This document shows positions 56,160 through 64,000 of a stretch of DNA of 64,000 bases, piece after piece. Within the stretch, counting starts at the first letter, position 1; every line of letters starts with the position of its first letter. The stretch comes from Acuticoccus sp. MNP-M23 (GTDB lineage Bacteria > Pseudomonadota > Alphaproteobacteria > Rhizobiales > Amorphaceae), in NCBI RefSeq assembly GCF_031195445.1, contig NZ_CP133480.1, positions 2,658,501-2,722,500 on the forward strand, in the 5' to 3' direction. Position numbers and translations under genes: made by a program. Below the pieces are notes generated by a model. It was not told the DNA's origin. It worked only from the letters and a program-made list of their open reading frames with translations, and ran no database searches.

Positions 56160-57335
56160 ATGCGAACAACCTCAATCAAGGCGCTGGCGCTTCTGGCCGC
56201 GACAGCGCTCTCGGCACCCGCCTTCGCGCAGGACGCGGATCCGTTGAAGATCGGCTTCATCGTCACGCTCAGCGGCCCGGCCGCCGTGCTCGGCGAGCAG
56301 GCGCGCAACGGCTTTCTCCTTGCCGCGGAAGATCTGGGCGAGAAATTCGGCGGCGTCGCCACCGAAGTGATCGTGGTCGACGACGAGCAGAAGCCGGACG
56401 TTGCCGTCAACAAGGTGAAAGAGCTGATCGAACGCGACGATGTGGACTTCGTGGTCGGTCCGATCTTCTCCAACATCCTCCAGGCGATCCAGCCGCCGGT
56501 GACATCCGCCGGCAAGTTCCTGATCAGCCCCAATGCCGGCACGTCCAACTTTGCCGGCGCGGAATGCAACCCCAACTTTTTCGTGACATCCTACCAGAAC
56601 GACCAGGTGCACGAGGTTCTGGGCAAGTACGCGCAGGATCAGGGCTACACCAACGTCTTCCTGATGGCGCCGAACTATCAGGCCGGCAAGGATTCGCTGG
56701 CGGGCTTCAAGCATTCCTACACCGGCGGCACGGCCGGCGAGGTTTTCACCACCCTCGGCCAGCTGGATTTTTCGGCTGAACTTGCGCAGATCGCAGCCTT
56801 CCAGCCGGACGCGGTGTTCACCTTCATGCCGGGCGGCATGGGTGTGAACCTCGTCAAGCAGTACCGCCAGGCGGGGCTGGACGGCATCCCGTTCCTGTCC
56901 GCCTTCACGGTGGATGAAAGCACGCTGCCGGCAACACAGGACGCCGCGCTCGGTCTCTTCGGCGGGGCCAACTGGGCGCCCGACCTCGACGTGCCGAAGA
57001 ACAAGGAGTTCGTCGCAGCATACGAGGCAAAGTACGGCGCAGTGCCCGGCACCTACGCCATGCAGGCCTATGATGCGGCGCAGATGATCAACGCTGCCGT
57101 CGCGTCCGTCGATGGCGACCTTGATAATACTGACGGCATCCGCGAAGGGCTGAAAGCGGCCGACTTCGATTCGCTTCGCGGCGAGTTCAAGATCGGCGCC
57201 AACCACTACCCGGTGCAGGACTTCTACCTGGTGAAGGCCATCAAGCGCGACGACGGCAAGTACCAGACGTCCATCGTCGAGAAGATCTTCGACGATTACA
57301 CCGACAACTACGTCGACCAGTGCGAGATGCAGTAG
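56160..57335 (+). CDS. Liv-type (type I periplasmic) ABC substrate-binding protein
   Basis: A 391-residue periplasmic protein with a signal peptide (MRTTSIKALALLAATALSAPAFA). The fold is Peripla_BP_6 (LKIGFIVTLSGPAAVLGEQARNG, then VDFVVGPIFSNILQAIQPP). Members of this branch often bind aromatic acids rather than branched-chain amino acids. The ATG at 56160 follows a GAGAAGG ribosome-binding site. It is separated from the other Liv genes by cupin and flavin monooxygenase genes, an arrangement that links those enzymes to the imported compound. A perfect hairpin lies 30 nt after its stop. Confidence 0.92.
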   Translation: MRTTSIKALALLAATALSAPAFAQDADPLKIGFIVTLSGPAAVLGEQARNGFLLAAEDLGEKFGGVATEVIVVDDEQKPDVAVNKVKELIERDDVDFVVGPIFSNILQAIQPPVTSAGKFLISPNAGTSNFAGAECNPNFFVTSYQNDQVHEVLGKYAQDQGYTNVFLMAPNYQAGKDSLAGFKHSYTGGTAGEVFTTLGQLDFSAELAQIAAFQPDAVFTFMPGGMGVNLVKQYRQAGLDGIPFLSAFTVDESTLPATQDAALGLFGGANWAPDLDVPKNKEFVAAYEAKYGAVPGTYAMQAYDAAQMINAAVASVDGDLDNTDGIREGLKAADFDSLRGEFKIGANHYPVQDFYLVKAIKRDDGKYQTSIVEKIFDDYTDNYVDQCEMQ

Positions 57336-57365
57336 CGCCAGTACACGACCACTGACCCAAGCGAC

Positions 57366-57391
57366 GGCCGGACCCGCCAAAGGGTCCGGCC
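57366..57391 (+). promoter_or_regulatory. Perfect stem-loop after the Liv-type binding-protein gene
   Basis: GGCCGGACCC and its exact reverse complement (10 bp) flank GCCAAA. No T-tract follows, so transcription probably continues into the cupin gene. It fits the pattern of hairpins after binding-protein genes in this window. Confidence 0.7.
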
Positions 57392-57416
57392 ACCGAATTC
57401 GAGAAGAGGAAAGCCC

Positions 57417-57872
57417 GTGAAGATGTTGCCGGGTATCACGCGCGCGGGCGACGGAATGGACAGCATCAGCTGGAACATTCTGGGCCAGACCTACGTCCCC
57501 AAACAGGTCTCCAGCGACTCCATGTCGTGGCACGCGACGCTCCCGCAAGGCACCTTCGTGCCGCCCCACATCCACCCGACGCAGGACGAGTTCCTCTACA
57601 TTCTCGAAGGCCGGTTCGACTTCGTGCTCGACGGTCGCGAGGATTTTGCCGAGCCCGGCGATCTCGTCCGCCTGCCGATGGGAATCCCGCACGGCATCTT
57701 CAACAAGGGCGATCAGACCATCAAATGCCTGTTCTGGGTCGCGCCCACCGGGCGGCTGTTCGACCTGTTCTGGGCCTTGCACAATCTCGGCCCCAAGGCG
57801 GACCCGGCCGCGGTGGTCGCCACGTCCGCCAAGCACGAGGTGGACTTCCTGCCGCCGCCGGACGCGGAATGA
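57417..57872 (+). CDS. Cupin-domain protein
   Basis: A 151-residue single cupin barrel. Motif 1 is GTFVPPHIHPTQDEFLYILEG with two histidines and the glutamate ligand; motif 2 is GDLVRLPMGIPHGIFN with the third histidine. All four metal ligands are present, so it may be a small metal enzyme (dioxygenase or isomerase) or a binding protein. The GTG start at 57417 has an AGAAGAGGAAAG ribosome-binding site. It sits 20 nt before the flavin monooxygenase gene, suggesting that they act in sequence on the same ring compound. The reaction is unknown. Confidence 0.88.
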   Translation: MKMLPGITRAGDGMDSISWNILGQTYVPKQVSSDSMSWHATLPQGTFVPPHIHPTQDEFLYILEGRFDFVLDGREDFAEPGDLVRLPMGIPHGIFNKGDQTIKCLFWVAPTGRLFDLFWALHNLGPKADPAAVVATSAKHEVDFLPPPDAE

Positions 57873-57891
57873 CCGGCCGGGAGGTTTCGCC

Positions 57892-59154
57892 ATGCATGTG
57901 ATCATCGCAGGCGCCGGGATCGGCGGCCTCACCACCGCGTTGATGCTGCACCAGCGCGGCATTCGCGTCACCCTTTACGAGCACGCAACACGGGTGCGCG
58001 AGGTGGGTGTCGGCATCAACACGCTGCCCCACGCCATCCGCGAGCTGGCCGACCTCGGCCTGCTGCCGGCACTCGATGCGGTTGGCGTGCGCACGCGCGA
58101 ACTGTTCTATCTCAACAAGCAGGGTCAGGAAGTCTGGCGCGAGCTGCGCGGCATCGATGCCGGCCACCCCGTTCCGCAATTCTCCATACATCGGGGCCGC
58201 CTGCAACGGGTGATCCACGATGCGGTGATCGAGCGGCTGGGGGCGGATGCCATTGTCACCGGCGCGTCTCTTGCCGGCTTCATGCAGGACGAAGGCGGCG
58301 TGACGGCGCACTTCACCGACAGTGCAAAGGGCGGCGCTGCCCGCACCGTGCGCGGCGATGTGCTGATCTGCGCCGATGGCATCCATTCGGCCGGCCGCCG
58401 CGCCTTTTATCCGGACGAGGGCGCACCCCACTGGAACGGCGTTGCCATGTGGCGCGGCGCGACCGAGTGGCCCGTATGGCGCGACGGCCAGTCCATGGCG
58501 ATCGGCGGCGGCATGGGCGGCAAGTTCGTCCTCTACCCCATCGCTCCGGCCAGCGGCGGCCGGCAGCTGATGAACTGGGTGGTCAACATCCGCGTTGCGC
58601 CGGACGGCTCAAGCCCGCCGACCCGCGAGAGTTGGTCGCGACCCGCCAACCGCGCCGACGTTCTGCCCCATTCCACCCGCTTCCACGTGCCGGGCTGCGA
58701 CATCGCCGCGCTGGTGGAAGCCACCGAGCAGATTTTCGAATACCCCATGTGCGACCGCGATCCGCTGCCGCGCTGGACCTTCGGCCGTGTCACGCTTCTG
58801 GGCGACGCGGCACACCCCATGTATCCCGTCGGCTCCAACGGCGCGTCCCAGGCAATCCTCGATGCACGGGCGCTGGCCGATGCGCTGGCCTTTGCCGAGC
58901 ACCCCCGTCAGGCGCTCTATGTCTACGAAAAGGACCGGTTGCCGAAGACCGCCGAAATCGTCCGCCTCAACCGCAAGGGCGGCCCGGAGCGGGTGATCGA
59001 CGAGGCCGAAAAGCGCTCCCCCAAGGGTTTCGACGCCATTGACGAGGTGATGACCAGGGCTGAGCGAGAGGATATTGTGGGCACCTACGCTGGCAAGGCA
59101 GGCTTTTCGGTGGCGGGGCTCGCGGCGCGCCACGGCATGGCGCGGGGCCGCTAG
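57892..59154 (+). CDS. FAD-dependent aromatic monooxygenase, PhzS-like
   Basis: A 420-residue class A flavin monooxygenase. FAD motifs are GAGIGGLTTALMLHQRGI, the internal DG motif CADGIHSAGR and GDAAHPMYPVGSNGASQAILDA. The segments GVGINTLPHAIRELADLGLLPAL, PQFSIHRGRLQRVIHDAV and TMWRG-like MWRGATEW closely match PhzS, the phenazine carboxylate hydroxylase of Pseudomonas, and its many uncharacterised relatives. No phenazine genes are present, so a catabolic hydroxylation of an imported aromatic or N-heterocyclic acid is more likely. The ATG at 57892 follows GGGAGG. Confidence 0.9.
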   Translation: MHVIIAGAGIGGLTTALMLHQRGIRVTLYEHATRVREVGVGINTLPHAIRELADLGLLPALDAVGVRTRELFYLNKQGQEVWRELRGIDAGHPVPQFSIHRGRLQRVIHDAVIERLGADAIVTGASLAGFMQDEGGVTAHFTDSAKGGAARTVRGDVLICADGIHSAGRRAFYPDEGAPHWNGVAMWRGATEWPVWRDGQSMAIGGGMGGKFVLYPIAPASGGRQLMNWVVNIRVAPDGSSPPTRESWSRPANRADVLPHSTRFHVPGCDIAALVEATEQIFEYPMCDRDPLPRWTFGRVTLLGDAAHPMYPVGSNGASQAILDARALADALAFAEHPRQALYVYEKDRLPKTAEIVRLNRKGGPERVIDEAEKRSPKGFDAIDEVMTRAEREDIVGTYAGKAGFSVAGLAARHGMARGR

Positions 59155-59169
59155 GGTGGGTGCTTCGCG

Positions 59170-60096
59170 ATGATGAACCTCTTCCTGCTGCAGACGCTGA
59201 ACGGGATCCAGTTCGGCATCCTGCTCTTTCTGGTGGCCGCTGGTCTCACGCTGATCTTCGGCACCATGGACCTCATCAATCTGGCGCACGGCGCCATGTA
59301 CATGGTCGGCGCCTACGTCACCGCGACGGTTGCCGCCGTCACCGGCAGCCCGGTGCTGGCCATCGTGCTGACGATCCCCGCGATGTTTGCCATCGGCATC
59401 ATCCTGGAGGTGGTGCTGTTCCGCTTCCTTTATGCGCGAAGTCACCTCGATCAGGTGCTCGCCACCTTCGGCCTCATTCTGGTGCTGACCGAGGGGGTCA
59501 AGATGATCTGGGGCGCAGCGCCGCTGAGCGTGCCGGTGCCCGAACTCCTGTCCGGCTCCATTCCGCTCATCGGCAACATGCGCTTTCCCGTCTACCGGCT
59601 GGCGATCATTGCGGCGGGGCTTTTCACGGCGCTGGGGCTCTACATTCTCGTCAACCACACCCGCATCGGAATGCTGCTGCGCGCAGGGGCGACCGATGGC
59701 GCGATGGTGTCGGCGCTTGGCGTCAATATCCGCCGCATCTTCATGGTGGTGTTCGGCATCGGGGCGATGCTGGCGGGCTTTGCCGGCGCCATGGTCGCGC
59801 CCATCCTTTCGGTCGGGCCGGGGATGGGGGAATCCATCCTCATCCTTACATTCGTGGTCATCGTCATCGGCGGCGTCGGCTCGGTGCGCGGCGCGTTCGT
59901 GGCGGCCATCCTCGTCGGCTGTGTCGATACGCTGGGCCGGATGTTCGGGCCGATGATCCTGAAATCCGTGATGGACCCGGCCGCTGCCGGGCAGGCGGGC
60001 CGGGTGCTGGCGCCGATGCTCATCTACATCCTTATGGCGCTTGTGCTGGTGATCCGTCCGGCCGGGCTGTTCGGTGCCAAGGGCAGCGGCTCGTGA
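59170..60096 (+). CDS. livH: Liv-type ABC transporter permease LivH
   Basis: A 308-residue hydrophobic permease with the LivH landmarks (LQTLNGIQFGILLFLVAAGLTL, INLAHGAMYMVGAY, and GIGAMLAGFAGAMVAP). It starts 15 nt after the monooxygenase stop, in the same operon. Its stop overlaps the livM start (GTGA). It forms the channel with LivM. The substrate is set by the upstream binding protein and need not be leucine. Confidence 0.93.
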   Translation: MMNLFLLQTLNGIQFGILLFLVAAGLTLIFGTMDLINLAHGAMYMVGAYVTATVAAVTGSPVLAIVLTIPAMFAIGIILEVVLFRFLYARSHLDQVLATFGLILVLTEGVKMIWGAAPLSVPVPELLSGSIPLIGNMRFPVYRLAIIAAGLFTALGLYILVNHTRIGMLLRAGATDGAMVSALGVNIRRIFMVVFGIGAMLAGFAGAMVAPILSVGPGMGESILILTFVVIVIGGVGSVRGAFVAAILVGCVDTLGRMFGPMILKSVMDPAAAGQAGRVLAPMLIYILMALVLVIRPAGLFGAKGSGS

Positions 60097-61061
60097 GCGG
60101 GGCCGCACCGCGCCTCGTCACAGGATCCCGACTTGCCGCGCTCGGCATCTTCGGGGCCTTTGCGCTCCTGCCGCTGGTGGCGGTGCTGACAGACGACATG
60201 TTCCTTCTGGTCATCGCCAGCCGGATCATGATCTTTGCGCTGGCCGCCATCGCGCTCGACCTCATCCTCGGCTACGGCGCCATGGTGTCGTTCGGCCACG
60301 CGGCATTTTTCGGGATCGGCGCCTATGCGGTGGCGATCCTGACCAAGAACGGCATCACCGACATTGTGCTGCAGACGCTGGCCGGCGCTGTGGCGGCGGC
60401 GTTGTTCGCCCTTGTCACCGGCGCGCTCTCACTGCGCACCAGGGGCGTCTACTTCATCATGATCACGCTGGCGTTCGGGCAGATGGCGTTCTTCTTCGCC
60501 GTGTCGCTGTCGGCGTATGGCGGCGACGACGGGTTTTCGCTGGGCGGCCGCTCCAGCCTCTTCGGCACGGACCTGCCCAGCAACGACGTTGCGTTCTTCT
60601 ATCTCGTCCTGGTGGTGCTGGTGCTCGCCTACGTGCTTTTGCGCCGCATCGTGGCTTCGCGCTTTGGCCGGGTCCTGCGGGGCACGCGCGAAAATCCGGT
60701 GCGGATGGGGGCCATCGGCTTTGCCACCTATCCCTACCGGCTGACCGCCTACGTTATCTCCGGGGCGCTCACCTCGGTCGCCGGCGTGCTACTTGCCAAC
60801 CAGATCGAGTTCGTCGCGCCCGCCTTCATGACGTGGCACAGGTCGGGCGAACTCATCGTGATGGTGGTGCTGGGCGGGATGGGCACCCTCATCGGGCCGG
60901 TCGCCGGTGCCACCATCTTCATCCTCCTGGAGGAGTGGCTGGCCGCCTTCTCCCAGCACTGGAAGCTCGGCTTCGGCATCATCCTCATCCTGTTCGTCCT
61001 GTTCGGCCGGGGCGGGCTCGCCGGCCTTGCCCGCAAGCTGACCGGGGGCGCGAAACCATGA
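60093..61061 (+). CDS. livM: Liv-type ABC transporter permease LivM
   Basis: A 322-residue permease with LDLILGYGAMVSFGHAAFFGIGAYA, RGVYFIMITLAFGQM and the EAA-like RGTRENPVRMGAIGFATYPYRL segments typical of LivM. The GTG at 60093 overlaps the livH stop by 4 nt and is preferred over in-frame upstream codons lying inside livH. Its end overlaps livG (ATGA). Confidence 0.93.
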   Translation: MSGAAPRLVTGSRLAALGIFGAFALLPLVAVLTDDMFLLVIASRIMIFALAAIALDLILGYGAMVSFGHAAFFGIGAYAVAILTKNGITDIVLQTLAGAVAAALFALVTGALSLRTRGVYFIMITLAFGQMAFFFAVSLSAYGGDDGFSLGGRSSLFGTDLPSNDVAFFYLVLVVLVLAYVLLRRIVASRFGRVLRGTRENPVRMGAIGFATYPYRLTAYVISGALTSVAGVLLANQIEFVAPAFMTWHRSGELIVMVVLGGMGTLIGPVAGATIFILLEEWLAAFSQHWKLGFGIILILFVLFGRGGLAGLARKLTGGAKP

Positions 61062-61810
61062 GCGAGCCGCTCCTGTCCGTCCGGCACCTGCGCAAGTCCT
61101 TCGGCTCCCTTGCCGTCACCGACGATCTGTCGCTGGAGGTGGCGCCGGGCGAGATCCACGCCATCATCGGCCCCAACGGCGCGGGCAAGACGACGCTGAT
61201 CCACCAGCTTTCCGGCGGCATGAAGTCCGACAGCGGCAAGGTGTTCTTCGGCGGCGAGGATATCACCCACCTTTCCATGCCCCAGCGCGTGCATCGGGGG
61301 CTGGCGCGCTCGTTCCAGATCACGTCCGTTCTTGCCGGCTTTTCGGTGCTGGAGAACGTGGCGCTGGCTGCGCAGGCGCGCGCAGGGTCCAGCTTTCGCT
61401 TCTTCCGGCCGGCAGCGCGCGAAGCTGCCCTCAACGAAGCGGCCATGGAAGCGCTGGAAAAGGTCCACATCGCCGACCGGGCGGACCGCATCGCAGGCTC
61501 TCTCTCGCACGGCGAAAAGCGCCAGCTGGAAATCGCCATCGCCTACGCCACCGGCGCAAGGATGCTGCTGCTCGACGAGCCGCTGGCCGGCACCGGCCAC
61601 GAGGAGGGCGAAGTGCTGGTGGACCTGATGCGCACCCTCAAGGCGACTCACACGCTGGTCCTCATCGAGCACGACATGAGCGCGGTGTTCTCGCTGGCCG
61701 ACACGCTCAGCGTCCTTGTCTACGGCCGGGTGATTGCCAGCGGCGTCCCCGAAACCGTGCGGGCCATGCCCGAAGTGCGCAGCGCCTATCTCGGCGAGGA
61801 GGCGGTCTGA
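61058..61810 (+). CDS. livG: Liv-type ABC transporter ATP-binding protein LivG
   Basis: A 250-residue ATPase. Walker A is GPNGAGKTT, the signature is LSHGEKRQLEIAIAYAT (histidine in the LSGGQ position, common in this subfamily), Walker B is MLLLDEP, and the H-loop is LIEHDMSAVFSLAD. The ATG at 61058 lies in the livM stop overlap, and its own stop overlaps livF by 1 nt (TGATG). Confidence 0.93.
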   Translation: MSEPLLSVRHLRKSFGSLAVTDDLSLEVAPGEIHAIIGPNGAGKTTLIHQLSGGMKSDSGKVFFGGEDITHLSMPQRVHRGLARSFQITSVLAGFSVLENVALAAQARAGSSFRFFRPAAREAALNEAAMEALEKVHIADRADRIAGSLSHGEKRQLEIAIAYATGARMLLLDEPLAGTGHEEGEVLVDLMRTLKATHTLVLIEHDMSAVFSLADTLSVLVYGRVIASGVPETVRAMPEVRSAYLGEEAV

Positions 61811-62502
61811 TGCTTGAGGTGGAAGGGCTTGAAGCCGCCTACGGCGATTCGCGCATCCTGTTCGGTGTCGATCTTTCGGTTGCGCCCGGCGAAGTGGTGA
61901 CGCTGCTGGGCCGCAACGGCATGGGCAAGACCACCACGATCAACGCCATCTTCGGCCTCATCAAGCCGCGCGGCGGGCGCGTTGTGGTCGGCGGCGAAAA
62001 CCTTGCCGGGCGCCCGTCTCACGTGATTGCGCAAAAGGGGCTCGGGCTGGTTCCCGAGGGACGGCGCGTGTTCCCCACGCTGTCGGTGGAAGAAAACCTT
62101 CTGGCGACCCGCCGCGGCGATCCGGCCCGGTGGACGCTGGACACAGTCTACGGCCTGTTTCCGCGGCTGAGGGAGCGGCGGCGCAACCTAGGCAACCAGC
62201 TTTCGGGCGGGGAGCAGCAGATGCTTGCCATCGGCCGGGCACTGATGACCAACCCGCGCCTGATGGTGCTGGACGAGGCGACCGAAGGCCTTGCCCCGCT
62301 GATCCGCGAGGAAATCTGGGCCTGCCTTCAGCGACTGAAGGCGGAGGGCGAATCCATTCTCGTCATCGACAAGAATGTCGATGCGCTGGTGCGCTTTGCC
62401 GACCGGCACGTGGTGATGGAAAAGGGCCGTGTGGTATGGCGCGGCACATCGGATGAGCTGCGGGCAGCGCCCGACATCAAGGACCGCTTCCTCAACGTCT
62501 GA
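61810..62502 (+). CDS. livF: Liv-type ABC transporter ATP-binding protein LivF
   Basis: A 230-residue ATPase. Walker A is GRNGMGKTT, GLGLVPEGRRVFPTLSVEENL is typical of LivF, the signature is LSGGEQQMLAIGRAL, and Walker B is LMVLDEATEGLAP. It pairs with LivG. Its stop is 76 nt before the first amidohydrolase gene, so the amidohydrolases are probably in the same transcript. Confidence 0.93.
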   Translation: MLEVEGLEAAYGDSRILFGVDLSVAPGEVVTLLGRNGMGKTTTINAIFGLIKPRGGRVVVGGENLAGRPSHVIAQKGLGLVPEGRRVFPTLSVEENLLATRRGDPARWTLDTVYGLFPRLRERRRNLGNQLSGGEQQMLAIGRALMTNPRLMVLDEATEGLAPLIREEIWACLQRLKAEGESILVIDKNVDALVRFADRHVVMEKGRVVWRGTSDELRAAPDIKDRFLNV

Positions 62503-62578
62503 CGCGCCCTACACTGGAATTCAGTTTCTCTGGCGGATCGGGCAGCCACCGCCGAACCTTTCTGCCGAGGATCCCGCG

Positions 62579-63769
62579 ATGCGTCCCACCCTGCTTTCCG
62601 ACGTTGTTCTCGCCGATGGCCGTAACGTCGATATCCGCATCGAGAGCGGCCGGATTGCTGCCATCACCGAGGCCTCGTCCACACCGCCGGTCACCGGCGA
62701 TGAAACGCACATCGAATGCGGCGGACGACTCATCGCGCCAAGCTTCTGCGACGGCCACATCCACCTCGACAAGACGTTTGCGGGAATGCCGTTCGTCCCC
62801 CACCGCCGGGGGACCACGGTGGAGGCGCGGATCGAGGCGGAAAAAGAGATCCGGCGCGAAATGACCGTCCCTGTGTTCGACCGGGGCAGCCATCTCCTGC
62901 GCAGGATAATCGGCTTGGGCACCGGCACGCTGCGCACCCATGTGGACATCGACACCGAGATCGGCCTTGCGAACCTCCATGAGGTGCTGGCGCTGAAGGA
63001 GGCGTTCGCCGAAATGGTCGACATGCAGGTGGTGGCGTTCCCGCAAAGCGGCATCCTGCGCGACCCCGGCGTTGCCGACCTCCTGAGCGCCGCGCTGGAG
63101 GAGGGCGCGACCCATGTGGGCGGGCTCGACCCCGTGGGCATCGATGGCGACATGAACGCCCCGCTCGATGTGGTCTTCGCGCTGGCCGAGCGCCACGGCG
63201 CCGGTATCGACATTCACCTCCACGACGGGGGCGGCGCCGGCCTTGCCCAGCTGCGCGAGATTGCCAGGCGCACGCGGGAGGCCGGACTATCCGGCCAGGT
63301 GGTGGTGAGCCACGCCTTTGCGCTGGGCGATGCGCACGAGATTGGCCCCACCGTCGACGCGCTGGCGGCAGGCGGCGTCGCGATCCTCACGAACGGGCCG
63401 GGCCGGGCGCTGATGCCGCCGGTCTGCGCGCTGTGGGAGGCCGGCGTGCCGGTTCTCGCTGGCTCCGACAATATTCGCGATGCCTGGAGCCCCTACGGCA
63501 ATGGCGACATGCTGAAGCGGGCCATGGTGATCGGCTATCGCCAGGGCATGAACGCCGATGACGAACTGGCGCTTCTGTTCGAGACGATCACCCGCCACAC
63601 CCCGGAGAGGCTGGGGTTTGAGGCCAGAGGCATTGTCGACGGCGCCGATGCCGATCTGGTGGTTATCGATACCACGGAGGTTCAGGACGCGGTGGCCGAT
63701 CATCCGGCCCGCCCCCTTGTCATGAAGCGCGGCCGCATTGTTGCGGAAAATGGCGTGTTCGCCGGCTGA
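62579..63769 (+). CDS. Amidohydrolase, cytosine-deaminase-like (copy 1)
   Basis: A 396-residue metal-dependent hydrolase of the CodA/N-acyl-type branch of the amidohydrolase superfamily. Metal ligands are visible in CDGHIHLDKTF (HxH), the IDIHLHDGG segment, VVSHAFALGD and AGSDNIRDAW (final aspartate). The family hydrolyses C-N bonds in pyrimidines, triazines and related rings (cytosine deaminase, isopropylammelide hydrolase). The start at 62579 follows CCGAGGA. It lies directly downstream of a Liv-type importer, and a second member follows 54 nt later. The actual substrate is unknown. Confidence 0.92.
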   Translation: MRPTLLSDVVLADGRNVDIRIESGRIAAITEASSTPPVTGDETHIECGGRLIAPSFCDGHIHLDKTFAGMPFVPHRRGTTVEARIEAEKEIRREMTVPVFDRGSHLLRRIIGLGTGTLRTHVDIDTEIGLANLHEVLALKEAFAEMVDMQVVAFPQSGILRDPGVADLLSAALEEGATHVGGLDPVGIDGDMNAPLDVVFALAERHGAGIDIHLHDGGGAGLAQLREIARRTREAGLSGQVVVSHAFALGDAHEIGPTVDALAAGGVAILTNGPGRALMPPVCALWEAGVPVLAGSDNIRDAWSPYGNGDMLKRAMVIGYRQGMNADDELALLFETITRHTPERLGFEARGIVDGADADLVVIDTTEVQDAVADHPARPLVMKRGRIVAENGVFAG

Positions 63770-63823
63770 CGAGGCGCGCGTCTTGCATGGGGGAAACCCC
63801 TGTGCTGCAATGGGACGCTCACC

Positions 63824-64000
63824 ATGGACCTCACGCTTCACGACGTTCGCCTTGCCGGCGCCCCCGCCGAACTGGTCGACATCGGCATCGCGGACGGCAA
63901 GATTGTTGCAGTCGCAAAGGGTCTGCCGCGTGATGGCAAGTTGATCGACGGGGAGGGCCGCCTCGCCGTTCCCGGCTTTTGCGAAAGCCACATCCACCTC
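63824..64000 (+). CDS. Amidohydrolase, cytosine-deaminase-like (copy 2), 3'-partial
   Basis: The first 59 residues of a second amidohydrolase, cut by the right edge of the window. It starts MDLTLHDVRLAGAPAELVDI and reaches the first metal motif (CESHIHL), aligning with copy 1 (CDGHIHLDKTF). The tandem pair suggests successive hydrolyses of one compound or diverged specificities. The ATG at 63824 has no strong ribosome-binding site. Confidence 0.82.
   Translation, partial: MDLTLHDVRLAGAPAELVDIGIADGKIVAVAKGLPRDGKLIDGEGRLAVPGFCESHIHL

Noticed and set aside
63787-63803. Short GGGG-GAAA-CCCC hairpin before the second amidohydrolase as a terminator
   Set aside because: The stem is only 4 bp with no T-tract; the two amidohydrolase genes are probably co-transcribed.

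Overview
The window is a GC-rich stretch of chromosome- or megaplasmid-like DNA (mid-60s % GC by eye). Six ABC importers, one TRAP-TAXI importer, Aap-type amino acid transport, a single-domain XylG and ROK/LacI/LysR/GntR regulators beside each cassette all point to an alphaproteobacterium, most likely Hyphomicrobiales or Rhodobacterales. I see no rRNA, tRNA, CRISPR array, insertion sequence, integrase or replication origin. Nearly all of the window is metabolic cassettes of the form importer + enzymes + local regulator, so it reads as a scavenging and catabolic region.

Layout. 1-2.7 kb: the end of a molybdenum hydroxylase large subunit and a convergent D-amino acid dehydrogenase-like gene. 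2.9-9.4 kb: an amino acid operon (class IV aminotransferase, aapJ-aapQ-GNAT-aapM-aapP, proline racemase-family protein). 9.5-12.1 kb: a NitT/TauT-type importer. 12.4-19.8 kb: D-xylose use (xylFHGBA, divergent ROK regulator xylR), with an FG-GAP protein coupled to xylR. 21.4-30.0 kb: LacI regulator, an ABC importer with two MalK-like ATPases and a small membrane protein, and a fused DhaK-DhaL kinase. 30.1-35.7 kb: TAXI receptor, fused TRAP permease and a split AtuA pair, facing a LysR regulator whose gene start overlaps twin operators. 35.8-38.7 kb: a shikimate dehydrogenase-like gene, a 90-residue unknown and a MauG-like dihaem protein. 38.9-42.4 kb: a 1154-residue secreted-type protein combining calcium-loop propeller, RCC1 propeller, Ig-like domain and RTX repeats.

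42.4-55.8 kb looks like one divergently transcribed locus. Leftwards: EamA exporter, dipeptide/opine-type ABC importer, DUF475 membrane protein and DUF1537 acid-sugar kinase. Rightwards: COG4692-type sialidase-like protein, PdxA2, DapA-like aldolase and iron-dependent alcohol dehydrogenase, in three successive 4-nt overlaps. A GntR/FCD regulator lies just downstream, and a perfect 17-bp palindrome sits in the divergent promoter. The kinase + PdxA2 pair is the known signature of D-threonate-type catabolism; the rest appears to be an expanded version with an unknown starting compound.

56.2-64 kb: a Liv-type importer with a cupin, a PhzS-like flavin monooxygenase and two tandem cytosine-deaminase-like amidohydrolases (the second cut by the window edge), suggesting import, ring hydroxylation and C-N bond hydrolysis of an aromatic or N-heterocyclic compound. 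Several binding-protein genes are followed by perfect GC-rich hairpins, suggesting shared post-transcriptional tuning of importer stoichiometry. The best candidates for new biology are the propeller-RTX protein, the 42-56 kb locus and the PhzS/cupin/amidohydrolase cassette.
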